NCBI RefSeq assembly: GCF_023065955.2
Contig: NW_026622874.1
Location: 80,498,917-80,562,916 of the forward strand
DNA length: 64,000 nt
Source of the DNA: Ursus arctos
Lineage: Eukaryota > Chordata > Mammalia > Carnivora > Ursidae
Direction: 5' to 3'
A program made the position numbers and the translations under genes. Positions within the stretch are counted from its first letter, which is position 1; every line of letters starts with the position of its first letter. The notes under the pieces are model-generated. The model saw only the letters and a program-made list of their open reading frames with translations. It did no database searches and was not told the DNA's origin. Positions 11,679 to 26,256 of this stretch are shown in pieces.

Positions 11679-14070
11679 TGTACCCCTGCTCACCCATAGC
11701 GCACGTGGGGGAAATAACTCAAGGAAGCTGACAGCTCACTGCACACTGAAGTCTCTGGGCTGCCTGATTCCCACTGGGGTATGTACAGGTGCGATACGTA
11801 TTGTGTTCGTATTGCGGTTAGATGATTAACCTGTGACAAGGTCTGTGGTCATCCTCACGACTGGAAACTAGGGGAAGCTCTCCGTGCATTTTTTATTATC
11901 TGCTTTGCGGTTTGGAATGTGCTTAGATAGGCCATGTTTCGTAAGTCATCCCTGTTTTACTTCTGCTGGTAAACGTGCTATACAGAATCCCTCTCCTTCT
12001 ACCCTTTCCACAACTATTTTGCATGATCAGAGCTGTTAGTGTCGTGTCGCAAAACACACTGTGACACTAACTTTCTGAAGGGGGGATGTTAGCGATTATC
12101 TGCATGACCGGTGCCCCACAAGCCCTTCGGTTGGGCTTCTAGGAGCAGGTCGTTTGGTCCGAAGTCACAGTGAGAGCAGGTTTCTTCTCTCATCACACGT
12201 TCTCGAGTTTTCCATCGGAAAGCATATACAGTTTTGTGGATTCCCTAACTTATGCTTCCCATCTTAATTTCCTATTGGACAAAATTACTCTGGAACTCAG
12301 TGTGCTGAAATGTCCGAGTGACTGTGTTTTAAGATAAGCACAGCTGCTGAGTTATAGAAGGGTTATTGGTATCACGTTCCTTTTGGAAAACACTTTTCCA
12401 ATTCCCCTGTCAGATCACAGGCCCCTAATTCCTCAAGTGTGTTTGTGGCCATGGCCAGAAACTGCAGAGAGCAGAAGACCCTTGTGTCAGGAAGTGAGGC
12501 AGCGTGGGGACAGTCAGGGGCTTGCAGGCAAAGGATTCACCTCGAGTGGCTCGGATTCCTGAGAAGAAAGGGCAGTTTCATCACATTCTCTCTCTTGTTA
12601 ACAAACCAAAATATTCTGTGTGGTTGAGGAGGAAAGATGAAGTGTTGTCCAGGATCCCGATGCCTCCGTGTCTGGAGTGTCCTGCCTTCACTAGTTTGCC
12701 ATGCTCCTTTTTCATCTTTGAAGATGCTACTTCTTGCTAGTGACCATTGGCAGACATGGTTAGTGATGTTTGGTGACAGTAGGTTATTCCTGTAATATCC
12801 ATTCCCCTCTCCCCCCTTGTTATAGTTGGCAGCAGTGGGGAGGGGTCAAGTTCTCTAGCACGGATGCGGCTCTGCTGGAACGTGGTATTGGAGAAGGAGG
12901 CAGATGCTGAGAGCTCTTTCTTTGGGTTTCATCTCTTGGTGTTACAACTTCTGTCTGTCTCACCAAACTATTTTCCTGTCTGTCTGCAGGTGGGTCCAGA
13001 TGTGAGAGGGTTTCCTCGGCCCACCTGCATGCCCTGCCCTATGGACCAAACTTTACCAGGCTTCATTGGCTGTGGGCCACCTCAGCCTCCTCCACCTTGG
13101 TCGACATGCGGGCCTCCCCTGCCCCTCGTTCCGCCACCATGTGGTAAGATGATCTGGATTGCATGATGTGAGTTGTAGCGCGTATTCATCGTGTGACTAC
13201 ATGTGTCGGTGGAGAAGATGTAGAGGAGGTACCACGAGGCTTTGCAATGCAAGGATCAACCTGAGTGAGGACACAGGAACATTCCTCAACTTTCTGTGGA
13301 CATCCATTTCGTGGACTGTCTCGTTTCACCATACAGAACTGGGCAGCAGGGGTCTGCCATTGAGAAGAAGTGTGACATTGTGCAATAGACAGACATAAAA
13401 GCATTGCCCAGGTGCCCTGCACAGACATGATGTTTTGGGCTCTGGGCTTAATGGAGCACAGTCTTTACATCACTTGCATGTGTGGAGGCCCCAGTTGTCC
13501 AGCGTTATTGATTAGTTCTGAAATCATCTCTACTGTGCGGAGTGGTCATATCCCCAAGGGTGAGGGACTGGTCTCTCCTTTGTCCACAGAGGTCAGCGGA
13601 GACCTGTGAGAAACGCTCTGCATCTGGAAGGGACCTGAGAGTGGGAGAGTAGAACAGGCTGGGGCAGGTGTAGAGCTTTGGCTTGAATCTTGCGTGGCCA
13701 ACACCCGTCTGAATCCACCTCTGTCTCTTCTAGGGCCTCGGTCCAATTCAGAAACCTGTGGCGCTCAAGGGGACAAAGGTGGCACCGTGCCCAAGAAGGA
13801 CCCAGAGAAGGACAAGGTAAATACGGTGGCTGTTTCCAGTTGTAACCATTTCTGGAATCCTGTTCCTGTCTGGGCAGCACCGTGTCCTGGCCTTGTGTCT
13901 GTTGGGTGGGTCATCCAGTTTGTCTGTGGCGTCGTTCACCTCTCAAATACAAGCAGTTCACGCAGGGGCTGACAGGCTTCTCTGTTACAAATCATCATCT
14001 TTGGGGGCCTCTCCCAAAGCCACAGGTGGTTAGAGGTGAAGGATGGCAGAACACTCACTGTGTGTGTGTC

Positions 14071-14119
<49 letters not shown>

Positions 14120-17100
14120 TGTACCCCTGCTCACCCATAGCGCACGTGGGGGAAATAACTCAAGGAAGCTGACAGCTCACTGCACACTGAAGTCTCTGGG
14201 CTGCCTGATTCCCACTGGGGTATGTACAGGTGCGATACGTATTGTGTTCGTATTGCGGTTAGATGATTAACCTGTGACAAGGTCTGTGGTCATCCTCACG
14301 ACTGGAAACTAGGGGAAGCTCTCCGTGCATTTTTTATTATCTGCTTTGCGGTTTGGAATGTGCTTAGATAGGCCATGTTTCGTAAGTCATCCCTGTTTTA
14401 CTTCTGCTGGTAAACGTGCTATACAGAATCCCTCTCCTTCTACCCTTTCCACAACTATTTTGCATGATCAGAGCTGTTAGTGTCGTGTCGCCAAACACAC
14501 TGTGACACACACTTTTGAAGGGGGGATGTTTGCGATTATCTGCATGACCGGTGCCCCACAAGCCCTTCGGTTGGGCTTCTAGGAGCAGGTCGTTTGGTCC
14601 GAAGTCACAGTGAGAGCAGGTTTCTTCTCTCATCACACGTTCTCGAGTTTTCCATCGGAAAGCATATACAGTTTTGTGGATTCTCTAACTTATGCTTCCC
14701 ATCTGAATTTCCTATTGGACAAAATTACTCTGGAACTCAGTGTGCTGAAATGTCCGAGTGACTGTGTTTTAAGATAAGCACAGCTGCTGAGTTATAGAAG
14801 GGTTATTGGTATCACGTTCCTTTTGGAAAACACTTTTCCAATTCCCCTGTCAGATCACAGGCCCCTAATTCCTCAAGTGTGTTTGTGGCCATGGCCAGAA
14901 ACTGCAGAGAGCAGAAGACCCTTGTGTCAGGAAGTGAGGCAGCGTGGGGACAGTCAGGGGCTTGCAGGCAAAGGATTCACCTCGAGTGGCTCGGATTCCT
15001 GAGAAGAAAGGGCAGTTTCATCACATTCTCTCTCTTGTTAACAAACCAAAATATTCTGTGTGGTTGAGGAGGAAAGATGAAGTGTTGTCCAGGATCCCGA
15101 TGCCTCCGTGTCTGGAGTGTCCTGCCTTCACTAGTTTGCCATGCTCCTTTTTCATCTTTGAAGATGCTACTTCTTGCTAGTGACCATTGGCAGACATGGT
15201 TAGTGATGTTTGGTGACAGTAGGTTATTCCTGTAATATCCATTCCCCTCTCCCCCCTTGTTATAGTTGGCAGCAGTGGGGAGGGGTCAAGTTCTCTAGCA
15301 CGGATGCGGCTCTGCTGGAACGTGGTATTGGAGAAGGAGGCAGATGCTGAGAGCTCTTTCTCTGGGTTTCATCTCTTGGTGTTACAACTTCTGTCTGTCT
15401 CACCAAACTATTTTCCTGTCTGTCTGCAGGTGGGTCCGGATGTGAGAGGGTTTCCTCGGCCCACCTGCATGCCCTGCCCTATGGACCAAACTTTACCAGG
15501 CTTCATTGGCTGTGGGCCACCTCAGCCTCCTCCACCTTGGTCGACATGCGGGCCTCCCCTGCCCCTCGTTCCGCCACCATGTGGTAAGATGATCTGGATT
15601 GCATGATGTGAGTTGTAGCGCGTATTCATCGTGTGACTACATGTGTCGGTGGAGAAGATGTAGAGGAGGTACCACGAGGCTTTGCAATGCAAGGATCAAC
15701 CTGAGTGAGGACACAGGAACATTCCTCAACTTTCTGTGGACATCCATTTCGTGGACTGTCTCGTTTCACCATACAGAACTGGGCAGCAGGGGTCTGCCAT
15801 TGAGAAGAAGTGTGACATTGTGCAATAGACAGACATAAAAGCATTGCCCAGGTGCCCTGCACAGACATGATGTTTTGGGCTCTGGGCTTAATGGAGCACA
15901 GTCTTTACATCACCTGCATGTGTGGAGGCCCCAGTTGTCCAGCGTTATTGATTAGTTCTGAAATCATCTCCACTGTGCGGAGTGGTCATATCCCCAAGGG
16001 TGAGGGACTGGTCTCTGCTTTGTTCACAGAGGTCAGCGGAGACCTGTGAGAAACGCTCTGCATCTGGAAGGGACCTGAGAGTGGGAGAGTAGAACAGGCT
16101 GGGGCAGGTGTAGAGCTTTGGCTTGAATCTTGCGTGGCCAACACCCGTCTGAATCCACCTCTGTCTCTTCTAGGGCCTCGGTCCAATTCAGAAACCTGTG
16201 GCGCTCAAGGGGACAAAGGTGGCACCGTGCCCAAGAAGGACCCAGAGAAGGACAAGGTAAATACGGTGGCTGTTTCCAGTTGTAACCATTTCTGGAATCC
16301 TGTTCCTGTCTGGGCAGCACCGTGTCCTGGCCTTGTGTCTGTTGGGTGGGTCATCCAGTTTGTCTGTAGCGTCGTTCACCTCTCAAATACAAGCAGTTCA
16401 CGCAGGGGCTGACAGGCTTCTCCGTTACAAATCATCATCTTTGGGGGCCTCTCCCAAAGCCACAGGTGGTTAGCGGTGAAGGATGGCAGAACACTCACTG
16501 TGTGTGTGTCTTGTGTGTGTTTGTGTGTGTCTGTGTGTGTGTGTGTGTGTTTGTGTACCCCTGCTCACCCATAGCGCACGTGGGGGAAATAACTCAAGGA
16601 AGCTGACAGCTCACTGCACACTGAAGTCTCTGGGCTGCCTGATTCCCACTGGGGTATGTACAGGTGCGATACCTATTGTGTTCGTATTGCGGTTAGATGA
16701 TTAACCTGTGACAAGGTCTGTGGTCATCCTCACGACTGGAAACTAGGGGAAGCTCTCCGTGCATTTTTTATTATCTGCTTTGCGGTTTGGAATGTGCTTA
16801 GATAGGCCATGTTTCGTAAGTCATCCCTGTTTTACTTCTGCTGGTAAACGTGCTATACAGAATCCCTCTCCTTGTACCCTTTCCACAACTATTTTGCATG
16901 ATCAGAGCTGTTAGTGTCGTGTCGCCAAACACACTGTGACACACACTTTTGAAGGGGGGATGTTTGCGATTATCTGCATGACCGGTGCCCCACAAGCCCT
17001 TCGGTTGGGCTTCTAGGAGCAGGTCGTTTGGTCCGAAGTCACAGTGAGAGCAGGTTTCTTCTCTCATCACACGTTCTCGAGTTTTCCATCGGAAAGCATA

Positions 17101-18948
17101 TACAGTTTTGTGGATTCTCTAACTTATGCTTCCCATCTTAATTTCCTATTGGACAAAATTACTCAGGAACTCAGTGTGCTGAAATGTCCGAGTGACTGTG
17201 TTTTAAGATAAGCACAGCTGCTGAGTTATAGAAGGGTTATTGGTATTACGTTCCTTTTGAAAAACACTTTTCCAATTCCCCTGTCAGATCACAGGCCCCT
17301 AATTCCTCAAGTGTGTTTGTGGCCATGGCCAGAAACTGCAGAGAGCAGAAGACCCTTGTGTCAGGAAGTGAGGCAGCGTGGGGACAGTCAGGGGCTTGCA
17401 GGAAAAGGATTCACCTCGAGTGGCTCGGATTCCTGATAAGAAAGGGCAGTTTCATCACATTCTCTCTCTTGCTAACAAACCAAAATATTCTGTGTGGTTG
17501 AGGAGGAAAGATGAAGTGTTGTCCAGGATCCCGATGCCTCCGTGTCTGGAGTGTCCTGCCTTCACTAGTTTGCCATGCTCCTTTTTCATCTTTGAAGATG
17601 CTACTTCTTGCTAGTGACCATTGGCAGACATGGTTAGTGATGTTTGGTGACAGTAGGTTATTCCTGTAATATCCATTCCCCTCTCCCCCCTTGTTATAGT
17701 TGGCAGCAGTGGGGAGGGGTCAAGTTCTCTAGCACGGATGCGGCTCTGCTGGAACGTGGTATTGGAGAAGGAGGCAGATGCTGAGAGCTCTTTCTCTGGG
17801 TTTCATCTCTTGGTGTTACAACTTCTGTCTGTCTCACCAAACTATTTTCCTGTCTGTCTGCAGGTGGGTCCGGATGTGAGAGGGTTTCCTCGGCCCACCT
17901 GCATGCCCTGCCCTATGGACCAAACTTTACCAGGCTTCATTGGCTGTGGGCCACCTCAGCCTCCTCCACCTTGGTCGACATGCGGGCCTCCCCTGCCCCT
18001 CGTTCCGCCACCATGTGGTAAGATGATCTGGATTGCATGATGTGAGTTGTAGCGCGTATTCATCGTGTGACTACATGTGTCGGTGGAGAAGATGTAGAGG
18101 AGGTACCACGAGGCTTTGCAATGCAAGGATCAACCTGAGTGAGGACACAGGAACATTCCTCAACTTTCTGTGGACATCCATTTCGTGGACTGTCTCGTTT
18201 CACCATACAGAACTGGGCAGCAGGGGTCTGCCATTGAGAAGAAGTGTGACATTGTGCAATAGACAGACATAAAAGCATTGCCCAGGTGCCCTGCACAGAC
18301 ATGATGTTTTGGGCTCTGGGTTTAATGGAGCACAGTCTTTACATCACCTGCATGTGTGGAGGCCCCAGTTGTCCAGCGTTATTGATTAGTTCTGAAATCA
18401 TCTCCACTGTGCGGAGTGGTCATATCCCCAAGGGTGAGGGACTGGTCTCTCCTTTGTCCACAGAGGTCAGCGGAGACCTGTGAGAAACGCTCTGCATCTG
18501 GAAGGGACCTGAGAGTGGGAGAGTAGAACAGGCTGGGGCAGGTGTAGAGCTTTGGCTTGAATCTTGCGTGGCCAACACCCGTCTGAATCCACCTCTGTCT
18601 CTTCTAGGGCCTCGGTCCAATTCAGAAACCTGTGGCGCTCAAGGGGACAAAGGTGGCACCGTGCCCAAGAAGGACCCAGAGAAGGACAAGGTAAATACGG
18701 TGGCTGTTTCCAGTTGTAACCATTTCTGGAATCCTGTTCCTGTCTGGGCAGCACCGTGTCCTGGCCTTGTGTCTGTTGGGTGGGTCATCCAGTTTGTCTG
18801 TGGCGTCGTTCACCTCTCAAATACAAGCAGTTCACGCAGGGGCTGACAGGCTTCTCCGTTACAAATCATCATCTTTGGGGGCCTCTCCCAAAGCCACAGG
18901 TGGTTAGCGGTGAAGGATGGCAGAACACTCACTGTGTGTGTGTCTTGT

Positions 18949-18995
<47 letters not shown>

Positions 18996-21900
18996 TGTAC
19001 CCCTGCTCACCCATAGCGTACGTGGGGGAAATAACTCAAGGAAGCTGACAGCTCACTGCACACTGAAGTCTCTGGGCTGCCTGATTCCCACTGGGGTATG
19101 TACAGGTGCGATACCTATTGTGTTCGTATTGCGGTTAGATGATTAACCTGTGACAAGGTCTGTGGTCATCCTCACGACTGGAAACTAGGGGAAGCTCTCC
19201 GTGCATTTTTTATTATCTGCTTTGCGGTTTGGAATGTGCTTAGATAGGCCATGTTTCGTAAGTCATCCCTGTTTTACTTCTGCTGGTAAACGTGCTATAC
19301 AGAATCCCTCTCCTTGTACCCTTTCCACAACTATTTTGCATGATCAGAGCTGTTAGTGTCGTGTCGCCAAACACACTGTGACACACACTTTTGAAGGGGG
19401 GATGTTTGCGATTATCTGCATGACCGGTGCCCCACAAGCCCTTCGGTTGGGCTTCTAGGAGCAGGTCGTTTGGTCCGAAGTCACAGTGAGAGCAGGTTTC
19501 TTCTCTCATCACACGTTCTCGAGTTTTCCATCGGAAAGCATATACAGTTTTGTGGATTCTCTAACTTATGCTTCCCATCTGAATTTCCTATTGGACAAAA
19601 TTACTCTGGAACTCAGTGTGCTGAAATGTCCGAGTGACTGTGTTTTAAGATAAGCACAGCTGCTGAGTTATAGAAGGGTTATTGGTATTACGTTCCTTTT
19701 GGAAAACACTTTTCCAATTCCCCTGTCAGATCACAGGCCCCTAATTCCTCAAGTGTGTTTGTGGCCATGGCCAGAAACTGCAGAGAGCAGAAGACCCTTG
19801 TGTCAGGAAGTGAGGCAGCGTGGGGACAGTCAGGGGCTTGCAGGCAAAGGATTCACCTCGAGTGGCTCGGATTCCTGAGAAGAAAGGGCAGTTTCATCAC
19901 ATTCTCTCTCTTGTTAACAAACCAAAATATTCTGTGTGGTTGAGGAGGAAAGATGAAGTGTTGTCCAGGATCCCGATGCCTCCGTGTCTGGAGTGTCCTG
20001 CCTTCACTAGTTTGCCATGCTCCTTTTTCATCTTTGAAGATGCTACTTCTTGCTAGTGACCATTGGCAGACATGGTTAGTGATGTTTGGTGACAGTAGGT
20101 TATTCCTGTAATATCCATTCCCCTCTCCCCCGTTGTTATAGTTGGCAGGAGTGGGGAGGGGTCAAGTTCTCTAGCACGGATGCGGCTCTGCTGGAACGTG
20201 GTATTGGAGAAGGAGGCAGATGCTGAGAGCTCTTTCTCTGGGTTTCATCTCTTGGTGTTACAACTTCTGTCTGTCTCACCAAACTATTTTCCTGTCTGTC
20301 TGCAGGTGGGTCCGGATGTGAGAGGGTTTCCTCGGCCCACCTGCATGCCCTGCCCTATGGACCAAACTTTACCAGGCTTCATTGGCTGTGGGCCACCTCA
20401 GCCTCCTCCACCTTGGTCGACATGCGGGCCTCCCCTGCCCCTCGTTCCGCCACCATGTGGTAAGATGATCTGGATTGCATGATGTGAGTTGTAGCGCGTA
20501 TTCATCGTGTGACTACATGTGTCGGTGGAGAAGATGTAGAGGAGGTACCACGAGGCTTTGCAATGCAAGGATCAACCTGAGTGAGGACACAGGAACATTC
20601 CTCAACTTTCTGTGGACATCCATTTCGTGGACTGTCTCGTTTCACCATACAGAACTGGGCAGCAGGGGTCTGCCATTGAGAAGAAGTGTGACATTGTGCA
20701 ATAGACAGACATAAAAGCATTGCCCAGGTGCCCTGCACAGACATGATGTTTTGGGCTCTGGGCTTAATGGAGCACAGTCTTTACATCACCTGCATGTGTG
20801 GAGGCCCCAGTTGTCCAGCGTTATTGATTAGTTCTGAAATCATCTCCACTGTGCGGAGTGGTCATATCCCCAAGGGTGAGGGACTGGTCTCTCCTTTGTC
20901 CACAGAGGTCAGCGGAGACCTGTGAGAAACGCTCTGCATCTGGAAGGGACCTGAGAGTGGGAGAGTAGAACAGGCTGGGGCAGGTGTAGAGCTTTGGCTT
21001 GAATCTTGCGTGGCCAACACCCGTCTGAATCCACCTCTGTCTCTTCTAGGGCCTCGGTCCAATTCAGAAACCTGTGGCGCTCAAGGGGACAAAGGTGGCA
21101 CCGTGCCCAAGAAGGACCCAGAGAAGGACAAGGTAAATACGGTGGCTGTTTCCAGTTGTAACCATTTCTGGAATCCTGTTCCTGTCTGGGCAGCACCGTG
21201 TCCTGGCCTTGTGTCTGTTGGGTGGGTCATCCAGTTTGTCTGTGGCGTCGTTCACCTCTCAAATACAAGCAGTTCACGCAGGGGCTGACAGGCTTCTCCG
21301 TTACAAATCATCATCTTTGGGGGCCTCTCCCAAAGCCACAGGTGGTTAGCGGTGAAGGATGGCAGAACACTCACTGTGTGTGTGTCTTGTGTGTGTTTGT
21401 GTGTGTGTGTGTGTGTTTGTGTACCCCTGCTCACCCATAGCGCACGTGGGGAAAATAACTCAAGGAAGCTGACAGCTCACTGCACACTGAAGTCTCTGGG
21501 CTGCCTGATTCCCACTGGGGTATGTACAGGTGCGATACCTATTGTGTTCGTATTGCGGTTAGATGATTAACCTGTGACAAGTCTGTGGTCATCCTCACGA
21601 CTGGAAACTAGGGGAAGCTCTCCGTGCATTTTTTATTATCTGCTTTGCGGTTTGGAATGTGCTTAGATAGGCCATGTTTCGTAAGTCATCCCTGTTTTAC
21701 TTCTGCTGGTAAACGTGCTATACAGAATCCCTCTCCTTGTACCCTTTCCACAACTATTTTGCATGATCAGAGCTGTTAGTGTCGTGTCGCCAAACACACT
21801 GTGACACACACTTTTGAAGGGGGGATGTTTGCGATTATCTGCATGACCGGTGCCCCACAAGCCCTTCGGTTGGGCTTCTAGGAGCAGGTCGTTTGGTCCG

Positions 21901-23779
21901 AAGTCACAGTGAGAGCAGGTTTCTTCTCTCATCACACGTTCTCGAGTTTTCCACCGGAAAGCATATACAGTTTTGTGGATTCTCTAACTTATGCTTCCCA
22001 TCTGAATTTCCTATTGGACAAAATTACTCTGGAACTCAGTGTGCTGAAATGTCCGAGTGACTGTGTTTTAAGATAAGCACAGCTGCTGAGTTATAGAAGG
22101 GTTATTGGTATCACGTTCCTTTTGGAAAACACTTTTCCAATTCCCCTGTCAGATCACAGGCCCCTAATTCCTCAAGTGTGTTTGTGGCCATGGCCAGAAA
22201 CTGCAGAGAGCAGAAGACCCTTGTGTCAGGAAGTGAGGCAGCGTGGGGACAGTCAGGGGCTTGCAGGCAAAGGATTCACCTCGAGTGGCATTCTCTCTCT
22301 TGTTAACAAGCCAAAATATTCTGTGTGGTTGAGGAGGAAAGATGAAGTGTTGTCCAGGATCCCGATGCCTCCGTGTCTGGAGTGTCCTGCCTTCACTAGT
22401 TTGCCATGCTCCTTTTTCATCTTTGAAGATGCTACTTCTTGCTAGTGACCATTGGCAGACATGGTTAGTGATGTTTGGTGACAGTAGGTTATTCCTGTAA
22501 TATCCATTCCCCTCTCCCCCCTTGTTATAGTTGGCAGCAGTGGGGAGGGGTCAAGTTCTCTAGCACGGATGCGGCTCTGCTGGAACGTGGTATTGGAGAA
22601 GGAGGCAGATGCTGAGAGCTCTTTCTCTGGGTTTCATCTCTTGGTGTTACAACTTCTGTCTGTCTCACCAAACTATTTTCCTGTCTGTCTGCAGGTGGGT
22701 CCGGATGTGAGAGGGTTTCCTCGGCCCACCTGCATGCCCTGCCCTATGGACCAAACTTTACCAGGCTTCATTGGCTGTGGGCCACCTCAGCCTCCTCCAC
22801 CTTGGTCGACATGCGGGCCTCCCCTGCCCCTCGTTCCGCCACCATGTGGTAAGATGATCTGGATTGCATGATGTGAGTTGTAGCGCGTATTCATCGTGTG
22901 ACTACATGTGTCGGTGGAGAAGATGTAGAGGAGGTACCACGAGGCTTTGCAATGCAAGGATCAACCTGAGTGAGGACACAGGAACATTCCTCAACTTTCT
23001 GTGGACATCCATTTCGTGGACTGTCTCGTTTCACCATACAGAACTGGGCAGCAGGGGTCTGCCATTGAGAAGAAGTGTGACATTGTGCAATAGACAGACA
23101 TAAAAGCATTGCCCAGGTGCCCTGCACAGACATGATGTTTTGGGCTCTGGGCTTAATGGAGCACAGTCTTTACATCACCTGCATGTGTGGAGGCCCCAGT
23201 TGTCCAGCGTTATTGATTAGTTCTGAAATCATCTCCACTGTGCGGAGTGGTCATATCCCCAAGGGTGAGGGACTGGTCTCTCCTTTGTCCACAGAGGTCA
23301 GCGGAGACCTGTGAGAAATGCTCTGCATCTGGAAGGGACCTGAGAGTGGGAGAGTAGAACAGGCTGGGGCAGGTGTAGAGCTTTGGCTTGAATCTTGCGT
23401 GGCCAACACCCGTCTGAATCCACCTCTGTCTCTTCTAGGGCCTCGGTCCAATTCAGAAACCTGTGGCGCTCAAGGGGACAAAGGTGGCACCGTGCCCAAG
23501 AAGGACCCAGAGAAGGACAAGGTAAATACGGTGGCTGTTTCCAGTTGTAACCATTTCTGGAATCCTGTTCCTGTCTGGGCAGCACCGTGTCCTGGCCTTG
23601 TGTCTGTTGGGTGGGTCATCCAGTTTGTCTGTGGCGTCGTTCACCTCTCAAATACAAGCAGTTCACGCAGGGGCTGACAGGCTTCTCCGTTACAAATCAT
23701 CATCTTTGGGGGCCTCTCCCAAAGCCACAGGTGGTTAGCGGTGAAGGATGGCAGAACACTCACTGTGTGTGTGTCTTGT

Positions 23780-23820
<41 letters not shown>

Positions 23821-26215
23821 TGTACCCCTGCTCACCCATAGCGCACGTGGGGGAAATAACTCAAGGAAGCTGACAGCTCACTGCACACTGAAGTCTCTGG
23901 GCTGCCTGATTCCCACTGGGGTATGTACAGGTGCGATACGTATTGTGTTCGTATTGCGGTTAGATGATTAACCTGTGACAAGGTCTGTGGTCATCCTCAC
24001 GACTGGAAACTAGGGGAAGCTCTCCGTGCATTTTTTATTATCTGCTTTGCGGTTTGGAATGTGCTTAGATAGGCCATGTTTCGTAAGTCATCCCTGTTTT
24101 ACTTCTGCTGGTAAACGTGCTATACAGAATCCCTCTCCTTGTACCCTTTCCACAACTATTTTGCATGATCAGAGCTGTTAGTGTCGTGTCGCCAAACACA
24201 CTGTGACACACACTTTTGAAGGGGGGATGTTTGCGATTATCTGCATGACCGGTGCCCCACAAGCCCTTCGGTTGGGCTTCTAGGAGCAGGTCGTTTGGTC
24301 CGAAGTCACAGTGAGAGCAGGTTTCTTCTCTCATCACACGTTCTCGAGTTTTCCATCGGAAAGCATATACAGTTTTGTGGATTCTCTAACTTATGCTTCC
24401 CATCTTAATTTCCTATTGGACAAAATTACTCTGGAACTCAGTGTGCTGAAATGTCCGAGTGACTGTGTTTTAAGATAAGCACAGCTGCTGAGTTATAGAA
24501 GGGTTATTGGTATCACGTTCCTTTTAGAAAACACTTTTCCAATTCCCCTGTCAGATCACAGGCCCCTAATTCCTCAAGTGTGTTTGTGGCCATGGCCAGA
24601 AACTGCAGAGAGCAGAAGACCCTTGTGTCAGGAAGTGAGGCAGCGTGGGGACAGTCAGGGGCTTGCAGGCAAAGGATTCACCTCGAGTGGCTCGGATTCC
24701 TGAGAAGAAAGGGCAGTTTCATCACATTCTCTCTCTTGTTAACAAACCAAAATATTCTGTGTGGTTGAGGAGGAAAGATGAAGTGTTGTCCAGGATCCCG
24801 ATGCCTCCGTGTCTGGAGTGTCCTGCCTTCACTAGTTTGCCATGCTCCTTTTTCATCTTTGAAGATGCTACTTCTTGCTAGTGACCATTGGCAGACATGG
24901 TTAGTGATGTTTGGTGACAGTAGGTTATTCCTGTAATATCCATTCCCCTCTCCCCCCTTGTTATAGTTGGCAGCAGTGGGGAGGCGTCAAGTTCTCTAGC
25001 ACGGATGCGGCTCTGCTGGAACGTGGTATCGGAGAAGGAGGCAGATGCTGAGAGCTCTTTCTTTGGGTTTCATCTCTTGGTGTTACAACTTCTGTCTGTC
25101 TCACCAAACTATTTTCCTGTCTGTCTGCAGGTGGGTCCGGATGTGAGAGGGTTTCCTCAGCCCACCTGCATGCCCTGCCCTATGGACCAAACTTTACCAG
25201 GCTTCATTGGCTGTGGGCCACCTCAGCCTCCTCCACCTTGGTCGACATGCGGGCCTCCCCTGCCCCTCGTTCCGCCACCATGTGGTAAGATGATCTGGAT
25301 TGCATGATGTGAGTTGTAGCGCGTATTCATCGTGTGACTACATGTGTCGGTGGAGAAGATGTAGAGGAGGTACCACGAGGCTTTGCAATGCAAGGATCAA
25401 CCTGAGTGAGGACACAGGAACATTCCTCAAGTTTCTGTGGACATCCATTTCGTGGACTGTCTCGTTTCACCATACAGAACTGGGCAGCAGGGGTCTGCCA
25501 TTGAGAAGAAGTGTGACATTGTGCAATAGACAGACATAAAAGCATTGCCCAGGTGCCCTGCACAGACATGATGTTTTGGGCTCTGGGCTTAATGGAGCAC
25601 AGTCTTTACATCACTTGCATGTGTGGAGGCCCCAGTTGTCCAGCGTTATTGATTAGTTCTGAAATCATCTCTACTGTGCGGAGTGGTCATATCCCCAAGG
25701 GTGAGGGACTGGTCTCTCCTTTGTCCACAGAGGTCAGCGGAGACCTGTGAGAAATGCTCTGCATCTGGAAGGGACCTGAGAGTGGGAGAGTAGAACAGGC
25801 TGGGGCAGGTGTAGAGCTTTGGCTTGAATCTTGCATGGCCAACACCCGTCTGAATCCACCTCTGTCTCTTCTAGGGCCTCGGTCCAATTCAGAAACCTGT
25901 GGCGCTCAAGGGGACAAAGGTGGCACCGTGCCCAAGAAGGACCCAGAGAAGGACAAGGTAAATACGGTGGCTGTTTCCAGTTGTAACCATTTCTGGAATC
26001 CTGTTCCTGTCTGGGCAGCACCGTGTCCTGGCCTTGTGTCTGTTGGGTGGGTCATCCAGTTTGTCTGTGGCGTCGTTCACCTCTCAAATACAAGCAGTTC
26101 ACGCAGGGGCTGACAGGCTTCTCCGTTACAAATCATCATCTTTGGGGGCCTCTCCCAAAGCCACAGGTGGTTAGAGGTGAAGGATGGCAGAACACTCACT
26201 GTGTGTGTGTCTTGT

Positions 26216-26256
<41 letters not shown>

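Larger units (their letters stand above)
1..14491 (+). repeat. Higher-order block, copy 1 (units 1 to 6)
   Basis: Matches 17021 to about 31507 at an offset of 17,020 bp (17,016 at the right end, from two 2-bp TG-tract changes). I found five substitutions and the two tract changes in about 14.49 kb. Homology stops before 14492, where unit 6 reads TCGCC and unit 13 reads TCGCA. The left end is off the window. Confidence 0.9.
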
